DNA from: Streptomyces griseus subsp. griseus
GTDB taxonomy: Bacteria > Actinomycetota > Actinomycetes > Streptomycetales > Streptomycetaceae
Assembly (NCBI RefSeq): GCF_000720255.1
Contig: NZ_JOJE01000015.1
Coordinates: forward strand, 1-64,000
DNA: 64,000 nucleotides
Direction: 5' to 3'
Within the stretch, counting starts at the first letter, position 1. Every line of letters begins with the position of its first letter. Shown piece after piece: positions 63,161 to 64,000 of the stretch. The notes under the pieces are model-generated. The model saw only the letters and a list, made by a program, of their open reading frames with translations, was not told the DNA's origin and did not search any database. The position numbers were made by a program, and so were the translations under genes.

Positions 63161-63982
63161 TTGGCCACTGGTACGGAACCCCAAGTGAACAACGGCGGCG
63201 TGCGGTCCCGTACCCGCGCCGCGATCGACGCACCGCATCTGCGGACCGACCGCTGGTGGCTGGCACCCGCCGCCACCGCGGCCGGTCTGCTCGCCTTCGT
63301 CGTGTACTCGACCTGGCGGGCCTTCGCCAACGCGGACTACTACGCGGCGCCGTACGTCTCGCCGTTCTACTCGCCCTGCCTGGCGGAGAACTGCGAGACG
63401 ATGCGAGGCGGCCCGAACTGGGAGATCTTCGGGAGCTGGTGGGGTATCTCCCCGGCGATCCTCATCCTGATCTTCCCGCTCGGCTTCCGCCTGACCTGCT
63501 ACTACTACCGCAAGGCGTACTACCGGGGCTTCTGGGCCTCGCCCCCGGCCTGCGCGGTCGCCGAGCCGCACAAGAAATACACCGGCGAGACCCGCTTCCC
63601 GCTGGTGCTGCAGAACATCCACCGGTACTTCTTCTACGCGGCGATCCTGGTCGCCGGCATCCTCAGCTACGACACCGTGCTGTCCTTCCGCGACGAGCAC
63701 TACGCGTGGGGCCACATGGGCCTGGGCACCCTCGTCTTCCTGGCCAACATCGTGCTGATCTGGGCGTACACGATCTCCTGCCACTCCTGTCGGCACATCG
63801 TCGGCGGCAAGCTCAAGCACTTCTCCCGGCACCCCGTGCGCTACCGCATGTGGCAGTTCGTCGGGAAGCTCAACGCCCGCCACATGCTGCTGGCCTGGGC
63901 GTCCCTGGTGAGCGTGGCGCTCGCCGACTTCTACGTCTATCTCGTCGCGTCCGGTGTCTTCGACGATCCGCGCTTCTTCTAG
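63161..63982 (+). CDS. Five-helix membrane protein, possible fumarate reductase/succinate dehydrogenase anchor
   Basis: The 273-aa protein has five predicted membrane helices (about 34-53, 92-116, 155-176, 185-210, 240-262) and several histidines that could ligate heme (NIHRYFF; EHYAWGHMG; SCHSCRHIVGG; HPVRYR; ARHMLLAW). This five-helix, histidine-rich layout is that of SdhC/FrdC-type cytochrome b anchors. From memory, a protein like this precedes the fumarate reductase/succinate dehydrogenase genes in Streptomyces; those would lie just beyond the right edge. The TTG start has GGAG seven nt upstream. The assignment is uncertain. Confidence 0.7.
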   Translation: MATGTEPQVNNGGVRSRTRAAIDAPHLRTDRWWLAPAATAAGLLAFVVYSTWRAFANADYYAAPYVSPFYSPCLAENCETMRGGPNWEIFGSWWGISPAILILIFPLGFRLTCYYYRKAYYRGFWASPPACAVAEPHKKYTGETRFPLVLQNIHRYFFYAAILVAGILSYDTVLSFRDEHYAWGHMGLGTLVFLANIVLIWAYTISCHSCRHIVGGKLKHFSRHPVRYRMWQFVGKLNARHMLLAWASLVSVALADFYVYLVASGVFDDPRFF

Positions 63983-64000
63983 ATGAGTGGGGCCCTGTGA

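Overview
The window is a piece of core chromosome from a Streptomyces-type actinomycete. G+C is very high, third positions are almost all G or C, and GTG and TTG starts are common. Gene content is diagnostic: a bldK oligopeptide-permease operon, mycothiol deacetylase MshB, a DUF3117 micro-protein, and an ECF sigma/anti-sigma/HtrA/TatB/Mrp block. From memory of Mycobacterium tuberculosis, many single genes (typA and an LpqW-like lipoprotein, mshB, ferredoxin and dapC, dapE, LOG protein, folP2, a DivIVA-like protein, tag, DUF3117, O-methyltransferase, sigE, rseA, htrA, tatB, mrp, an MgtE-like protein, corA) fall in one region of that genome, so most of the window looks like an old conserved actinobacterial neighbourhood. 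I see no rRNA, tRNA, CRISPR array, prophage or complete insertion sequence.

Layout. 1-4 kb: a possible gene tail at the left edge, an NYN nuclease-like gene, a 50-aa micro-protein, MarC, a PHP phosphoesterase and a DUF6758 protein. 3.9-12 kb: an MFS exporter, a SUFU-domain protein, the magnesium-related set (CorA with a long structured leader, a membrane-less MgtE/CBS protein, a DUF1003 protein) and Mrp. 12-18.3 kb: TatB, HtrA, anti-sigma and ECF sigma on the minus strand, with an O-methyltransferase divergent from them. 18.4-27.2 kb: DUF3117, enoyl-CoA hydratase, Tag, DivIVA-like, FolP2-like, LOG, DapE, two exported proteins, DapC and ferredoxin. 27.3-37.1 kb: a GNAT protein, a SirB1-like protein, an ABC-exporter/two-component operon with an operator-like palindrome, an 830-aa collagen-like/peptidoglycan-binding membrane protein, DUF6113, MshB and a 64-aa membrane protein. 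37.2-39.4 kb: an S9 peptidase. 39.5-58.2 kb: three complete oligopeptide ABC transporters. 58.4-64 kb: TypA, an LpqW-like lipoprotein, a small protein and a five-span membrane protein.

The most unusual part is 45.4-58.2 kb. The bldK-like operon (permease, binding protein, permease, ATPase, ATPase; 6069 bp) faces a second operon with the same gene order and almost the same length (6067 bp), tail to tail across one DinB-like gene. The binding protein of the second operon carries a TTA leucine codon at position 9. It is the only in-frame TTA I found by eye in the window, so this operon is a candidate for bldA (tRNA-Leu UUA) control.

Other points of interest are a probable ATT start codon, a divergent FolP2, a cluster of probable leaderless genes, several operator-like palindromes, and short tandem repeats next to start codons. 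All coordinates and motifs were read by eye; family names come from recalled family features and no database search was run.
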